NCBI GenBank assembly: GCA_031286615.1
Contig: JAITUA010000015.1
Location: 1-64,000, forward strand
Direction of reading: 5' to 3'
Source: Chryseobacterium sp.
Lineage (GTDB): Bacteria > Bacteroidota > Bacteroidia > Flavobacteriales > Weeksellaceae
Length of the DNA: 64,000 nucleotides
Shown: in pieces, positions 44,968-53,923 of the stretch
Layout: every line of letters starts with the position of its first letter
Numbering within the stretch: the stretch's first letter is position 1
Notes under the pieces: generated by a model
What the model saw: the letters and a program-made list of their open reading frames with translations, nothing else
The model's database searches: none
What the model was told of the DNA's origin: nothing
Program-made: the position numbers and the translations under genes

Positions 44968-45762
44968 ATGGAAATTATAGGATATGCAGCAGCAGTTTTA
45001 ATCGGGATTTCTCTCGGTTTGATCGGAGGCGGAGGAAGTATTCTCACCGTTCCGGTCCTTGTTTATCTCTTTGGTCTCGATGCTTTTCTGGCAACAGAAT
45101 ATTCCCTTTTTATAGTAGGAATAAGCAGTCTTGTTGGATCGGTGTCGTATTTTAAAAAAGGGTTGGTCAATTTTAAGATGGCAATGATATTCGGAATTCC
45201 TTCTCTGCTCGCTATTTTTCTGACCAGAATATACCTTCTCCCTTTAATTCCGAAGGAAGTATTCAGAATACGAAACTTTACCATTACCAGAGACATTTTT
45301 TTATTATTGATTTTTGCAGGCCTGATGATTCTGGCTTCTTATAAAATGATAAAAAGCAACACTTCAGAAAAACTGTCAGAAAGAGCTGCAGATAAAAATA
45401 ATACTTTACTTGCAGGAGTACAGGGTTCTATTGCAGGTGTTCTCACCGGATTGGTGGGAGCAGGAGGTGGTTTTATGATTATTCCGGCATTGGTTAACCT
45501 TTTAAAAATTCCAATGAAGATTGCGATAGGAACTTCTTTAGTCATTATCTCTTTCAATTCTTTGATAGGATTTTTTTCTTCCGTAAATCATGTTAAAATA
45601 GATTGGGGACTATTGATTTCTATCACTACAATTGCTGTTGCAGGAATTATAATAGGTTCACAGTTATCAAAAAAGATAGACGGGAAAAAACTGAAACCTG
45701 CGTTCGGGTGGTTTATTCTTATCATGGGTATTTACATTATTACCAAAGAAATATTCCTTTAA
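44968..45762 (+). CDS. TauE/SafE family sulfite or sulfur exporter
   Basis: A 264-aa membrane protein of the TSUP family from the start 'MEIIGYAAAVLIGISLGLIG'. The frame is open for 66 more codons upstream, but that part passes through the 41-bp repeat and the 23-bp element, so I reject it. Family marks: 'GLIGGGGSILTVPVLVYLFG' in the first half and 'GVLTGLVGAGGGFMIIPALVNL' in the second, eight hydrophobic segments. Known members export sulfite, sulfoacetate or thiosulfate. It precedes the persulfide dioxygenase gene, which fits a sulfide-oxidation/export module. Confidence 0.92.
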   Translation: MEIIGYAAAVLIGISLGLIGGGGSILTVPVLVYLFGLDAFLATEYSLFIVGISSLVGSVSYFKKGLVNFKMAMIFGIPSLLAIFLTRIYLLPLIPKEVFRIRNFTITRDIFLLLIFAGLMILASYKMIKSNTSEKLSERAADKNNTLLAGVQGSIAGVLTGLVGAGGGFMIIPALVNLLKIPMKIAIGTSLVIISFNSLIGFFSSVNHVKIDWGLLISITTIAVAGIIIGSQLSKKIDGKKLKPAFGWFILIMGIYIITKEIFL

Positions 45763-45766
45763 ATCT

Positions 45767-45789
45767 CTTATGTAACAAAAGTAGCTGTA
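45767..45789 (+). promoter_or_regulatory. 23-bp element before persulfide dioxygenase gene (copy 2)
   Basis: Identical to 44898-44920; lies 57 bp before the start codon of the MBL-rhodanese gene and 4 bp after the TauE stop. Confidence 0.55.
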
Positions 45790-45846
45790 GAGGCAAAAAG
45801 AAAGCGGGAGATTTGTATCAGATAACAAAATCAAAAAATAGATACA

Positions 45847-47268
45847 ATGAAAATAGAACAGATTTATACAGGATGCCTGGCACAGGGAGCTTATTATATT
45901 ACCTCAGCAGGAGAGGCTGCAATTATTGATCCTTTAAGAGAGACAGAACCTTATATCAACAGATTGAAGGAAGATGGAGTACAATTGAAATATATTTTTG
46001 AAACCCACTTTCATGCTGATTTTGTCAGTGGACATCTTGATTTAAGCAATAAAACCGGAGCTCCAATTGTGTATGGCCCGACCGCAAAACCTGAGTTTGA
46101 TGCCATCATTGCAGAAGATCATCAGATATTTGAAATAGGAAATATTAAAATCAAAGTTCTTCATACACCAGGGCACACTCTTGAGAGTTCATGTTATCTG
46201 TTGATGGATGAAAATGGAGATGAGAAAGTCCTTTTCAGCGGAGATACATTATTCCTGGGAGATGTAGGCCGCCCGGATCTTGCACAGAAAGGAGCGAATA
46301 TGACTCAGGAAGAACTGGCAGGACTTTTATATGACAGTTTGTATCATAAAATTTTGCCTTTACATGATGATATTACTGTATATCCTGCTCACGGAGCCGG
46401 CTCAGCCTGTGGTAAAAATATGCAGAGAGAAACGGTAGATACATTGGGAAATCAGAAAAAGACCAATTATGCTCTGAATCAAAAGGACAGACAGAGTTTT
46501 ATAAAAGAAGTAACAGATGGACTTTTACCTCCTCCTGCTTATTTCGGAATGAATGTCATGATGAATAAAAAAGGATACAACAGTTTTGATGAAGTTCTTT
46601 CACAGGGATTGCAGGCACTGGTTCCGGAACAGTTTGAGGAAATTGCTGAAGTTTCAGGCGCTTTAATTTTAGATGTGAGAGACAATCATGAATTTGCCAA
46701 AGGCTTTATCCCACAGTCGGTAAATATAGGACTGGATGGTGATTTTGCCCCTTGGGTAGGAGCTTTAATTGCTGATGTAAACCAACCTATTCTTCTGGTA
46801 ACGGAAAAAGGAACTGAAGAAGAAGCTGTAACAAGATTAAGCAGAGTAGGATTCGATCATATTTTAGGATTTTTGGAAGGTGGTTTTGATGCCTGGAAAA
46901 AGAGCGGAAAAGAAATTGATTTTGTCAACCGTATCTCTGCAGAACAGTTTGAAGCCGAAATAAAAGAAAAAGAAGCAAAAATCATTGATATAAGAAGAGA
47001 AAGTGAATATAATGCAGAACACATTCATGAAGCTTACAGCATGCCTTTAGCGTATATTAATGAATGGATTAATCACATACAGCCGGAAGAGCACTTTTAT
47101 ATGCATTGCGGAAGCGGATACAGAAGTACAATGGCTGCAAGTATCCTTCAGGCAAGAGGATATAGGAATTTTACAGAGATTGAAGGAGGTTTTAAAGCGA
47201 TTTCATTGACAAGTGTTCCTAAAAGTGATTTTGTATGTCAGACTAAAATTTTAAATAAATTAGATTAA
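45847..47268 (+). CDS. Persulfide dioxygenase (MBL fold) fused to two rhodanese domains
   Basis: A 473-aa protein. N-terminal ETHE1-like metallo-beta-lactamase domain: 'ETHFHADFVSGH' (H54, H56, D58, H63), 'HTPGHTLESSCYLL', 'LFSGDTLFLGDVGRPDL', 'VYPAHGAGSACGKN'. Then two rhodanese domains: the first ('LILDVRDNHEFAKGFIPQSVNIG') has 'VTEKGTEEEA' where the catalytic Cys loop should be and looks inactive; the second ('IIDIRRESEYNAEHI') has the loop 'HCGSGYRST' with the Cys. Known role: ETHE1 oxidises glutathione persulfide to sulfite, rhodanese then makes thiosulfate. It is cytoplasmic; the YeeE genes follow directly. Confidence 0.93.
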   Translation: MKIEQIYTGCLAQGAYYITSAGEAAIIDPLRETEPYINRLKEDGVQLKYIFETHFHADFVSGHLDLSNKTGAPIVYGPTAKPEFDAIIAEDHQIFEIGNIKIKVLHTPGHTLESSCYLLMDENGDEKVLFSGDTLFLGDVGRPDLAQKGANMTQEELAGLLYDSLYHKILPLHDDITVYPAHGAGSACGKNMQRETVDTLGNQKKTNYALNQKDRQSFIKEVTDGLLPPPAYFGMNVMMNKKGYNSFDEVLSQGLQALVPEQFEEIAEVSGALILDVRDNHEFAKGFIPQSVNIGLDGDFAPWVGALIADVNQPILLVTEKGTEEEAVTRLSRVGFDHILGFLEGGFDAWKKSGKEIDFVNRISAEQFEAEIKEKEAKIIDIRRESEYNAEHIHEAYSMPLAYINEWINHIQPEEHFYMHCGSGYRSTMAASILQARGYRNFTEIEGGFKAISLTSVPKSDFVCQTKILNKLD

Positions 47269-47278
47269 AAAAGAAGAA

Positions 47279-47842
47279 ATGTTGGAGATTATAAAAGAAC
47301 CGTGGCCATGGTATATTGCCGGTCCGCTGATTGGGCTTACTGTGCCTACCTTATTAATTATGGGAAATAAATCCTTTGGAATAAGCTCTTCACTGAGACA
47401 TGTCTGTGCTGCCTGTATACCGGCAAATGTGAATTTTTTCAAATACGACTGGAAAAAAGAAGCCTGGAATTTATTCTTTGTAGCCGGAATTTTCTTCGGA
47501 GGAATGATTGCAGCTAATTTTTTGTTTAATCCAGAAGAAATTACGGTCAATCCGGATCTGAAAACCGAACTGGCAGGCTACGGAATTACGGATTACAGCA
47601 ACATGGTTCCGGGACAGCTGATGAATTTTGAAAGTCTATTGACCTTGAGAGGATTTATCACAATGGTTGTTGGCGGTTTTTTAGTAGGTTTCGGAACAAG
47701 ATATGCAGGAGGATGCACGAGCGGGCATGCAATTATGGGGCTTTCCAATTTGCAGTGGCCTTCTTTGGTGGCAACAATCTGTTTTATGATCGGAGGTTTT
47801 GTAATGGCTAATCTTATTCTGCCAGTGATCCTTTCCCTGTAG
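47279..47842 (+). CDS. YeeE/YedE family protein, half 1
   Basis: A 187-aa membrane protein. It has the conserved cysteine segments 'LRHVCAACIPAN' and 'RYAGGCTSGHAIMGLSNLQWPSL', the latter being the signature of the YeeE/YedE (TsuA) thiosulfate uptake family. It starts 10 bp after the MBL-rhodanese gene and is followed by a second half-length relative. The two halves probably assemble into one full channel that passes thiosulfate or a related sulfur compound. Confidence 0.92.
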   Translation: MLEIIKEPWPWYIAGPLIGLTVPTLLIMGNKSFGISSSLRHVCAACIPANVNFFKYDWKKEAWNLFFVAGIFFGGMIAANFLFNPEEITVNPDLKTELAGYGITDYSNMVPGQLMNFESLLTLRGFITMVVGGFLVGFGTRYAGGCTSGHAIMGLSNLQWPSLVATICFMIGGFVMANLILPVILSL

Positions 47843-47867
47843 GCATAATTAAAAAAAAGAATTTAAA

Positions 47868-48356
47868 ATGATAAAAGAAAAAGAACATGATATACGTCAT
47901 CAGGATGCTGTCTGTGTAAACGAAAGTACGCTTACTCATCGATGGTATCATAATCTGAAGTACCTTGCTGCTGGAATTATATTCGGGATTATTTTTGTGA
48001 AAGCAGAAGTGATCAGCTGGTTCAGAATACAGGAAATGTTCCGTCTGCAGTCTTTCCATATGTACGGAGTCATTGGGAGTGCCGTGTTGGTAGGAATGAT
48101 TTCTGTGTGGCTAATCAAAAAATTCAATATCAAGACAATATATGGTGAACCTATTACCCTGACGCCTAAAAAGTTCAATAAAGGTCAGATTTATGGAGGA
48201 TTGATATTCGGTTTTGGATGGGCCATTACCGGAGCATGCCCAGGACCTCTTTTTGCTCAGATCGGAACAGGAGCTTTGGCAGTATCTGTTACCTTGTTGA
48301 GCGCAATTGCCGGAACTTGGGTATATGGGTATTTCAGAGATCAATTACCCCATTAA
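47868..48356 (+). CDS. YeeE/YedE family protein, half 2 (DUF6691 type)
   Basis: A 162-aa membrane protein with 'IYGGLIFGFGWAITGACPGPLFAQIGTG', the 'GACPGP' cysteine motif of the second half of YeeE/YedE. The gene starts 25 bp after half 1 and ends the operon before a strong terminator. The conserved cysteines are thought to hand sulfur along the pore. Confidence 0.92.
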   Translation: MIKEKEHDIRHQDAVCVNESTLTHRWYHNLKYLAAGIIFGIIFVKAEVISWFRIQEMFRLQSFHMYGVIGSAVLVGMISVWLIKKFNIKTIYGEPITLTPKKFNKGQIYGGLIFGFGWAITGACPGPLFAQIGTGALAVSVTLLSAIAGTWVYGYFRDQLPH

Positions 48357-48362
48357 TACCTT

Positions 48363-48398
48363 AAAAAAGACTGTAGAAAATAATCTGCAGTCTTTTTT
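48363..48398. terminator. Bidirectional terminator sulfur operon / TolC gene
   Basis: AAAAAAGACTG (48363-48373) / CAGTCTTTTTT (48388-48398), between convergent genes. Confidence 0.9.
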
Positions 48399-48408
48399 AT
48401 GTATAAAA

Positions 48409-49809
48409 TTATGAATAAATGAAGTTCTCCGCTCCTAAAGCCATATAAAGATTAATACGCTCTATTCTGTACTGAAGTTCCAGACTGATGAGGTTCATTT
48501 CATTTTTCAGGAGATCCCTTTGCTTGCGTATCAGTACAAAACTGTTATTGGTGCCTACTTTTATTTGTTTTTCGGTGAGGGTAATGTTATTCTTCAGCTC
48601 ACTGACGGCTTTAGTTGTATAAGTAATCTGTTTTTCAATAGACCGTAGATTGGCTAAAGAAGATTCCACTTCGTTCAAAGCATTCAGGACTGTTTTTGAA
48701 TATTCTTCAACGACCTGTTTCTGCTGGGAATTTTTTATCTCTACATTCTTTTTTAGCTTTCCACTGTTGAATAAAGGAGAAACTAATCCGCCACCCACTT
48801 TTAATAACGGATTGGAAAATAAAGAATTGATAGATTCCACATTACTTCCGGCAGAGCCAAGAGAGGTGCTTATGCTTAATGAAGGAAGTCTTGCCGCTTT
48901 TGCCTGCTGTACTTCATAAAAAGCCTTTTCAATCTGAAAATGATTAGCCTGTATATCTGATCTGTTTTCTAAAAGCTCAAGCGGAAAAGATTCAGGAATA
49001 GTGTTAGGTACAGCATTAAAAAAATTCTGAGTAGCCAGTTTTCCTTTCGGATACTTTCCGGTGAGGAGTTCCAGTGATCTTCTGGATTGCGCATTTGCGT
49101 TTTTTACCTTTTCCAGATAACCTTGAAGGGAAATAATCTCTGCTGTTATATTAGAGATATCCAAAGCATTTGCCGTTCCAACCTTCTTTTGAATGATATA
49201 CAGCTTTTCAAGATCTTTGGACTTCTGAATGTAGCCTTCAATCTTATCTTCCTGAATATTTCCCGCAATATTCAGAAAATAAGCTTTAGCAATCATCCCT
49301 GCAATAGATTGATGCAGCAAGGTATTCTGATGTTTTGCAGAAAAATAATTGCTGGTGCTTGCCATCTGTGAAGATTTATTTTTCCCCCAAAGGTCAATCT
49401 CCCAATTGGCTTTTAATGCCAGACGCCGGATCTGAGTATCACTCACTAAATTATTGGAAGTATTAGCCACCGCACTTACACTCGGATAAAGATCACTTCC
49501 GGAAATTTCCATGGCCAGCTCAATCTGATTCAGTTTTTCCTTCGCAATAATAAGATCAGCATTATAAAGCATTCCTTCATTGATCAGGGTTTCCAGCTGA
49601 GGAGTTTTAAGATCATTGATCCAGTCATAGGAAACCGATCTTGAGTTCGCTTTTCTGTCGAAGATCCATTCATCCGGGATTTCAATATGAGATGCAATTT
49701 CACTTTTTTCTTTAAGCTCATTTATATTTTCCTTAGCTGGCTCTTTATAACCGATGCATGAACTTAAACTTACGGAAAGTATACTCAATAAAATTAATTT
49801 CTTGCACAT
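48409..49809 (-). CDS. TolC-family outer-membrane efflux lipoprotein
   Basis: A 466-aa outer-membrane factor of NodT/OprM type: lipoprotein signal 'LSILSVSLSSCIGYK', then 'WINDLKTPQLETLINEGMLYNADLIIAKEKLNQ', the repeated helical pairs of TolC ('YPSVSAVANTSNN', 'LPSLSISTSLGSAGS'), and 'EYSKTVLNALNEVESSLANL'. It forms the outer-membrane channel for a tripartite pump or exporter. It starts 1 bp after the HlyD stop (49811), so translation is coupled. Confidence 0.93.
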   Translation of the reverse strand: MCKKLILLSILSVSLSSCIGYKEPAKENINELKEKSEIASHIEIPDEWIFDRKANSRSVSYDWINDLKTPQLETLINEGMLYNADLIIAKEKLNQIELAMEISGSDLYPSVSAVANTSNNLVSDTQIRRLALKANWEIDLWGKNKSSQMASTSNYFSAKHQNTLLHQSIAGMIAKAYFLNIAGNIQEDKIEGYIQKSKDLEKLYIIQKKVGTANALDISNITAEIISLQGYLEKVKNANAQSRRSLELLTGKYPKGKLATQNFFNAVPNTIPESFPLELLENRSDIQANHFQIEKAFYEVQQAKAARLPSLSISTSLGSAGSNVESINSLFSNPLLKVGGGLVSPLFNSGKLKKNVEIKNSQQKQVVEEYSKTVLNALNEVESSLANLRSIEKQITYTTKAVSELKNNITLTEKQIKVGTNNSFVLIRKQRDLLKNEMNLISLELQYRIERINLYMALGAENFIYS

Positions 49810-49810
49810 A

Positions 49811-50968
49811 TTAATGAAGTTTAGGAATCAGATAATTGATTTTACTGCTTACACGTACCATTACTTTTCGGATCAGATGAAGCGGTTTGATATGGTCAGA
49901 ATAAATGACAGCTGTTCCTCTTGCTCCAACAGTAAGCTGTTTCTGACTGTCTTCCAAAACAAACTTGGCAATAAGTTTTCCATCAGTTTCAGGCAATTGT
50001 CTGGCTGTGTCAGGAAGTCCCGCTGTAGAACCGTTTCCTCCAAGCATTCCTCCCGCATTATTCATAATTCCCTGGCTGGTAGCATCAATTACATATTCAA
50101 GTCTGGCTTTCACAACTTTTCCCGGTTCTGTTTTAAGAGCTAATTCTACCTCATTACCGTTTTTTACCGTTTCCAGTTCGTTCTGGGCAAAAAATCCAAT
50201 CACAGACTGCTGTTTCTGAATCAGCACGAAAGCAGATTTAAAAGGTGCCATGATCGCTCCTTCATTCAACTGAACATTGGGAATCACTCCATCAGTAGGA
50301 GCAAGAACAACTGTTTGGGAAAGGTTCCATTTTGCCTGGTCCAGTTTTGCCTGAATTTCAGACACTGATGAATTTTCTCCACCATAAGAAGCATTGGATT
50401 TGGTTTCCAAAGACTGCTGCTGTGACTGCGCAGCACTGATTCTTGACTGCAAATCCTGTACATTGGTGATTGCCTGCTCAAGATCAAATTTATTAGCAGC
50501 TCCTGCTTCCACCAATTCCTTGTACTGAGCCGCTCTTTTATTAGCCAGATCCAGCTGTGACTGTAACCCGGCAATATTTTTTCTGGAAGCTGAGATATCT
50601 GTATTATAAGAGCTTACAGTAGCTTTCATATTGCTTAGTTTAGCCTCCAGCGATTTGATCTCCTGTACATAAGGCTCTCTGTCCAGTACAAATAAAGTAT
50701 CTCCTTTCTTTACTTCCTGATTGGTAGTTACATATACCTTTTTTACTTTTCCTAAAACCTGAGTGGTAATATCCACACTTCGGTTTCCTACTTTTACATC
50801 AGAAGTAATAGGGCAGTAGTAATTTAAGCTTAATATTAAAGCAATAGATCCGAAGATAGGCAATGAATATACCACTACCTGTGTAGTAAAGGTCCAGGGG
50901 ATTAGTTTTAATTTTTTAATAAGAAGCCAGCATATTCCGGCATATATTGCGACTAGTAATTCAAGCAT
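49811..50968 (-). CDS. HlyD family membrane fusion protein, EmrA/YibH-like
   Basis: A 385-aa periplasmic adaptor with one N-terminal membrane anchor ('VVVYSLPIFGSIALILSL'), a biotinyl-lipoyl domain ('QVLGKVKKVYVTTNQEVKKGDTLFVLD'), a long alpha-hairpin coiled coil (~residues 105-200) and the second lipoyl half ('NLSQTVVLAPTDGVIPNVQLNEGA'). Its C-terminal beta-barrel region continues to 'GARGTAVIYSDHIKPLH'. It lies between a DUF3302 gene (5 bp) and tolC. In E. coli the YibH-YibI pair has the same make-up. No MFS, RND or ABC pump gene lies in the operon. Confidence 0.92.
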   Translation of the reverse strand: MLELLVAIYAGICWLLIKKLKLIPWTFTTQVVVYSLPIFGSIALILSLNYYCPITSDVKVGNRSVDITTQVLGKVKKVYVTTNQEVKKGDTLFVLDREPYVQEIKSLEAKLSNMKATVSSYNTDISASRKNIAGLQSQLDLANKRAAQYKELVEAGAANKFDLEQAITNVQDLQSRISAAQSQQQSLETKSNASYGGENSSVSEIQAKLDQAKWNLSQTVVLAPTDGVIPNVQLNEGAIMAPFKSAFVLIQKQQSVIGFFAQNELETVKNGNEVELALKTEPGKVVKARLEYVIDATSQGIMNNAGGMLGGNGSTAGLPDTARQLPETDGKLIAKFVLEDSQKQLTVGARGTAVIYSDHIKPLHLIRKVMVRVSSKINYLIPKLH

Positions 50969-50973
50969 ATTTG

Positions 50974-51330
50974 TTAATTTTCGAGGGTTTTCAATTCTTC
51001 TTCCGTGATTTCTGTGTCTTCTTCAGGGGCATTTTGATTACCATAATCATAGTTGGCCCAGATTAGAGCAACCGGCCATAAAAGGCCTCCAAAAACAAGG
51101 GAAAGGAGGCACATACTTTTTATGGCGTTCAGTTGAGGATGTTTCTTTTTTTCTGCTACTTTTTCCGGATAAATATGAACTTTCCAGAAGAGATAAATGC
51201 CTGCAAGAGGTAAAACAAGTAAAATTAACCATGAAGCAGCATTCGCTATATTGTCTTCTAAATTGCCTGTGGATGCCTGAACAAAATTGCATGATAACAG
51301 CAGGCAAAGAAGTAAGAGTGTTCTTTGCAT
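50974..51330 (-). CDS. DUF3302 small membrane protein (YibI-like)
   Basis: A 118-aa protein with a signal-like first helix ('LLLLCLLLSCNFVQAST') and two transmembrane segments ('WLILLVLPLAGIYLFWKVHIYPEKVAEKK', 'CLLSLVFGGLLWPVALIWANYD'). The segments around 'HPQLNAI' and 'GGLLWP' are typical of DUF3302, known as the partner of HlyD-like YibH. An acidic C-terminus follows. First gene of the DUF3302-HlyD-TolC operon. Confidence 0.88.
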   Translation of the reverse strand: MQRTLLLLCLLLSCNFVQASTGNLEDNIANAASWLILLVLPLAGIYLFWKVHIYPEKVAEKKKHPQLNAIKSMCLLSLVFGGLLWPVALIWANYDYGNQNAPEEDTEITEEELKTLEN

Positions 51331-51552
51331 AAAATAATTGTATAAGGTAATAATGAAGTGTAAACAAGGTGGTAACCGGCTGTCAGTATTGATCTGCCTG
51401 GTTACTCTGAATCTTAAGAAAGATTAAAGATGATTCAATAATAAGATGTTTTTTTGGATGATATTTTTCTCATTTTGCTTTTAATTGTTTGGGTAACAGT
51501 ATTTTCAGTAAGCAAAAATAGAATGAATAAAGTGAGAAAAAGTATTCCTAAG

Positions 51553-52158
51553 TTATTTTTTTCTTTCGTTCCTTTTTTTATGGATACGGGCTGTCATCCT
51601 CGAGAGAGAGTTGGGAGTAATGCCCAGAAAATTGGCAATATACTTTCTGTTGGCGTTCTGTGAAGTAAAAGGGCGGGTTTCCAGAAACTCCTCATATCTT
51701 GAATGTGGGGAGGTAGAACAAAGCTGCTCAATGCGTGTTTTAGCTATATTGATGATGAGCTTTAAAGATTTGAGATATACATTATAGATACCTCTGTTTT
51801 GAAATGCGGCTTCTTCAAATTCACTCTTGTTGAACAGGAAAATCTGGCTTTCCAGTACAGCTTCTATAGTGTATTTTCCTTCGTTTTCATTAGTATAAGA
51901 TTCCGGGCTTTCCATAATGGCAGCCTCCTTTTCCGAAGGGAGAAAAAGATTACTTTCAACACCGTCTTCATCATCAAAGAAAAATCTTAATAATCCATGG
52001 GAAAGAATGAACAGTTGATTAAAAGACTTACCGGGCTCAGCCAGTTTTTCTTTTCTTCTAAGCAGTTTTGGGGTACTGATATTGACCAGAATAGTAATTT
52101 CTTCATCAGAGAGTTCCTGAAAGAAAGAGATATTTCTGAAAGTTTTAAATGAGTCCAT
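51553..52158 (-). CDS. Crp/Fnr family regulator
   Basis: A 201-aa regulator with an N-terminal cyclic-nucleotide-binding-like domain ('LRRKEKLAEPGKSFNQLFILSHGLLRFFF') and a short C-terminal helix-turn-helix ('YIANFLGITPNSLSRMTARIHKK'). It is of the divergent Bacteroidota type in which the effector pocket residues are not conserved. It is upstream of, and reads towards, the DUF3302-HlyD-TolC operon with 222 bp between, so it may control it. It differs in sequence from the Crp of the sulfur region. Confidence 0.88.
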   Translation of the reverse strand: MDSFKTFRNISFFQELSDEEITILVNISTPKLLRRKEKLAEPGKSFNQLFILSHGLLRFFFDDEDGVESNLFLPSEKEAAIMESPESYTNENEGKYTIEAVLESQIFLFNKSEFEEAAFQNRGIYNVYLKSLKLIINIAKTRIEQLCSTSPHSRYEEFLETRPFTSQNANRKYIANFLGITPNSLSRMTARIHKKRNERKK

Positions 52159-52267
52159 TACAGCAGTAAAGATAAATAAAAATAATACACGGATATTCGT
52201 TGAGCCGCCATGAGGATTTCATAGAAGTTTTTTTTAGATTTGTGGGTATTATACAATTTGAGATACC

Positions 52268-53266
52268 ATGAACAATAACCGAAGAAGTTTTATTAAAAAA
52301 CTGGGAATTGCAACAGCCGCACTTGCCGTAAACCCATTGGATCTGATGGCTGCAGAATTACCTGAACCTACTGTTACAGCTGTCAACAAACCGATTGTCC
52401 TTTCTACCTGGAATTTCGGGTTAAAAGCCAATGAAGAAGCATGGACAATCCTGGGAAAAGGAGGAAAAGCTCTGGATGCGGTAGAAAAAGGAGTTCGTCT
52501 TGTGGAATTAGACCCTAAAGAAAGAAGTGTGGGGTATGGAGGCCGTCCGGACAGAGATGGAAGAGTAACGCTGGATGCCTGTATCATGGATGAAAATTAT
52601 AATATTGGTTCAGTAGCATGTCTGGAGCATGTGAAAAACCCTATTTCTGTTGCCAGAGCGGTAATGGAAAAAACACCCCATGTAATGCTGGTAGGAGACG
52701 GTGCATTGCAGTTTGCCCTTTCACAGGGCTTTAAAAAAGAAAATCTTCTTACCCCGGAATCCGAAAAAGAATGGAAAGAATGGTTAAAAACCAGCCAGTA
52801 TAAACCCATTGCCAATATTGAAAATCACGATACCATTGGAATGATTGCATTGGATGCTCAGGGAAACCTTTCCGGTGCATGTACAACCAGCGGAATGGCT
52901 TTTAAAATGCATGGCAGAGTAGGAGATTCCCCGATTATCGGAGCAGGTCTGTTTGTAGATAATGAAGTAGGAGCGGCTACAGCAACAGGTCATGGTGAAG
53001 AAGTCATAAGAACGGTAGGAACTCATCTTGTGGTAGAGCTGATGAGACAAGGCAGAAACCCGCAGGAAGCGTGCAAAGAAGCAGTAGAAAGAATTGTAAA
53101 AATCAATCAAAGAAGAAACAAAAATCTGAAAGATATTCAGGTAGGTTTTATTGCGATTAATAAAAAAGGAGAATACGGTTCTTACTGTATTCAGGACGGA
53201 TTCAACTTTGCAGTGTATGATCAGAAAGGTAACCGCCTTGAAACTCCTGAATTTGCTCTGAAATAA
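52268..53266 (+). CDS. N4-(beta-N-acetylglucosaminyl)-L-asparaginase, exported
   Basis: A 332-aa Ntn-hydrolase with a twin-arginine signal ('NNRRSFIKKLGIATAALAVN'). Glycosylasparaginase marks: 'VEKGVRLVELDPKERSVGYGGRPDRDG' and the autoprocessing site 'NHDTIGMIALD' (Thr189 becomes the N-terminal nucleophile), then 'GACTTSGMAFKMHGRVGDSPIIGAG' and 'ATGHGEEVIRT'. Known reaction: cleavage of the GlcNAc-Asn bond left after protein digestion of N-glycoproteins. This enzyme was first well studied in Elizabethkingia. Exported to the periplasm in folded form by Tat. Confidence 0.95.
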   Translation: MNNNRRSFIKKLGIATAALAVNPLDLMAAELPEPTVTAVNKPIVLSTWNFGLKANEEAWTILGKGGKALDAVEKGVRLVELDPKERSVGYGGRPDRDGRVTLDACIMDENYNIGSVACLEHVKNPISVARAVMEKTPHVMLVGDGALQFALSQGFKKENLLTPESEKEWKEWLKTSQYKPIANIENHDTIGMIALDAQGNLSGACTTSGMAFKMHGRVGDSPIIGAGLFVDNEVGAATATGHGEEVIRTVGTHLVVELMRQGRNPQEACKEAVERIVKINQRRNKNLKDIQVGFIAINKKGEYGSYCIQDGFNFAVYDQKGNRLETPEFALK

Positions 53267-53322
53267 TTCAAATTAAAAAAGAATGAGTTTTGCTTGTTCT
53301 TCATAAAATATAGCCATACAAG

Positions 53323-53339
53323 GGCTTTAGCCAAAACTT
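53323..53339. repeat. 17-bp repeat, copy 1
   Basis: 'ggctttagccaaaactt'; its exact reverse complement is at 60504-60520. The first ten bases are a palindrome (GGCTTTAGCC with a central mismatch). Confidence 0.5.
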
Positions 53340-53349
53340 AAAACAAAAT

Positions 53350-53904
53350 ATGAAAAGAACGATTATCGCTTCCTTATTTCTCATTATCGCATGCAAGGAA
53401 GAAAAGAAGGAGATTAAAACAGATGTCAAACCGCAGCAGACAGAAGAAAAAGTAGTTTTAAATGATGAATCCAATGAAGAAGAAGATGCTGAAAAATGGT
53501 TGAAAAAGAGTATTGTAGATTATTTTAAAGCTGATATCGGAAGTGAAGAAAAGAATATGCAGAAGATCACGACGAAAGATTATTTTGATTATAAAACGGA
53601 TGCAACGAATGTAGATATGGACGTAGATGGAAGTCTGACTGAAAAAGAATTTCAGGATAAATGGAAATCAAAATTTGATACTAATAAAGCAGGTGTCGGA
53701 GTGGGTTTCCTGATTACAGCACAGGACTGGGATAAAATTGAAGTCGGGAGCTGCAATTTAAAATCTTCCTCAAAAGATGAATATATCTTTAATGTAGTGC
53801 TGACTGATAATAGTTTTAAAGCTGAATATCCATCAGTAATAAAAGTAGTAAAAGAAAACGGTTCCTTTCTGATTGCAGATGTATTGCAGGACGAACCAAA
53901 GTAG
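53350..53904 (+). CDS. Hypothetical lipoprotein
   Basis: A 184-aa protein with a short lipoprotein signal ('TIIASLFLIIACKEEKKE'). A charged Lys/Glu linker precedes a ~130-aa domain ('WLKKSIVDYFKADIGS', 'TEKEFQDKWKSKF', 'GVGFLITAQDWDKIEV', 'YIFNVVLTDNSFKAEYPSVIKVV') that may resemble the DUF3828/NTF2-like group of secreted proteins. I cannot name its function. It lies between glycosylasparaginase and cutC on the same strand, with 19 bp to cutC. Confidence 0.75.
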   Translation: MKRTIIASLFLIIACKEEKKEIKTDVKPQQTEEKVVLNDESNEEEDAEKWLKKSIVDYFKADIGSEEKNMQKITTKDYFDYKTDATNVDMDVDGSLTEKEFQDKWKSKFDTNKAGVGVGFLITAQDWDKIEVGSCNLKSSSKDEYIFNVVLTDNSFKAEYPSVIKVVKENGSFLIADVLQDEPK

Positions 53905-53923
53905 AATTAAACAGATACACACA

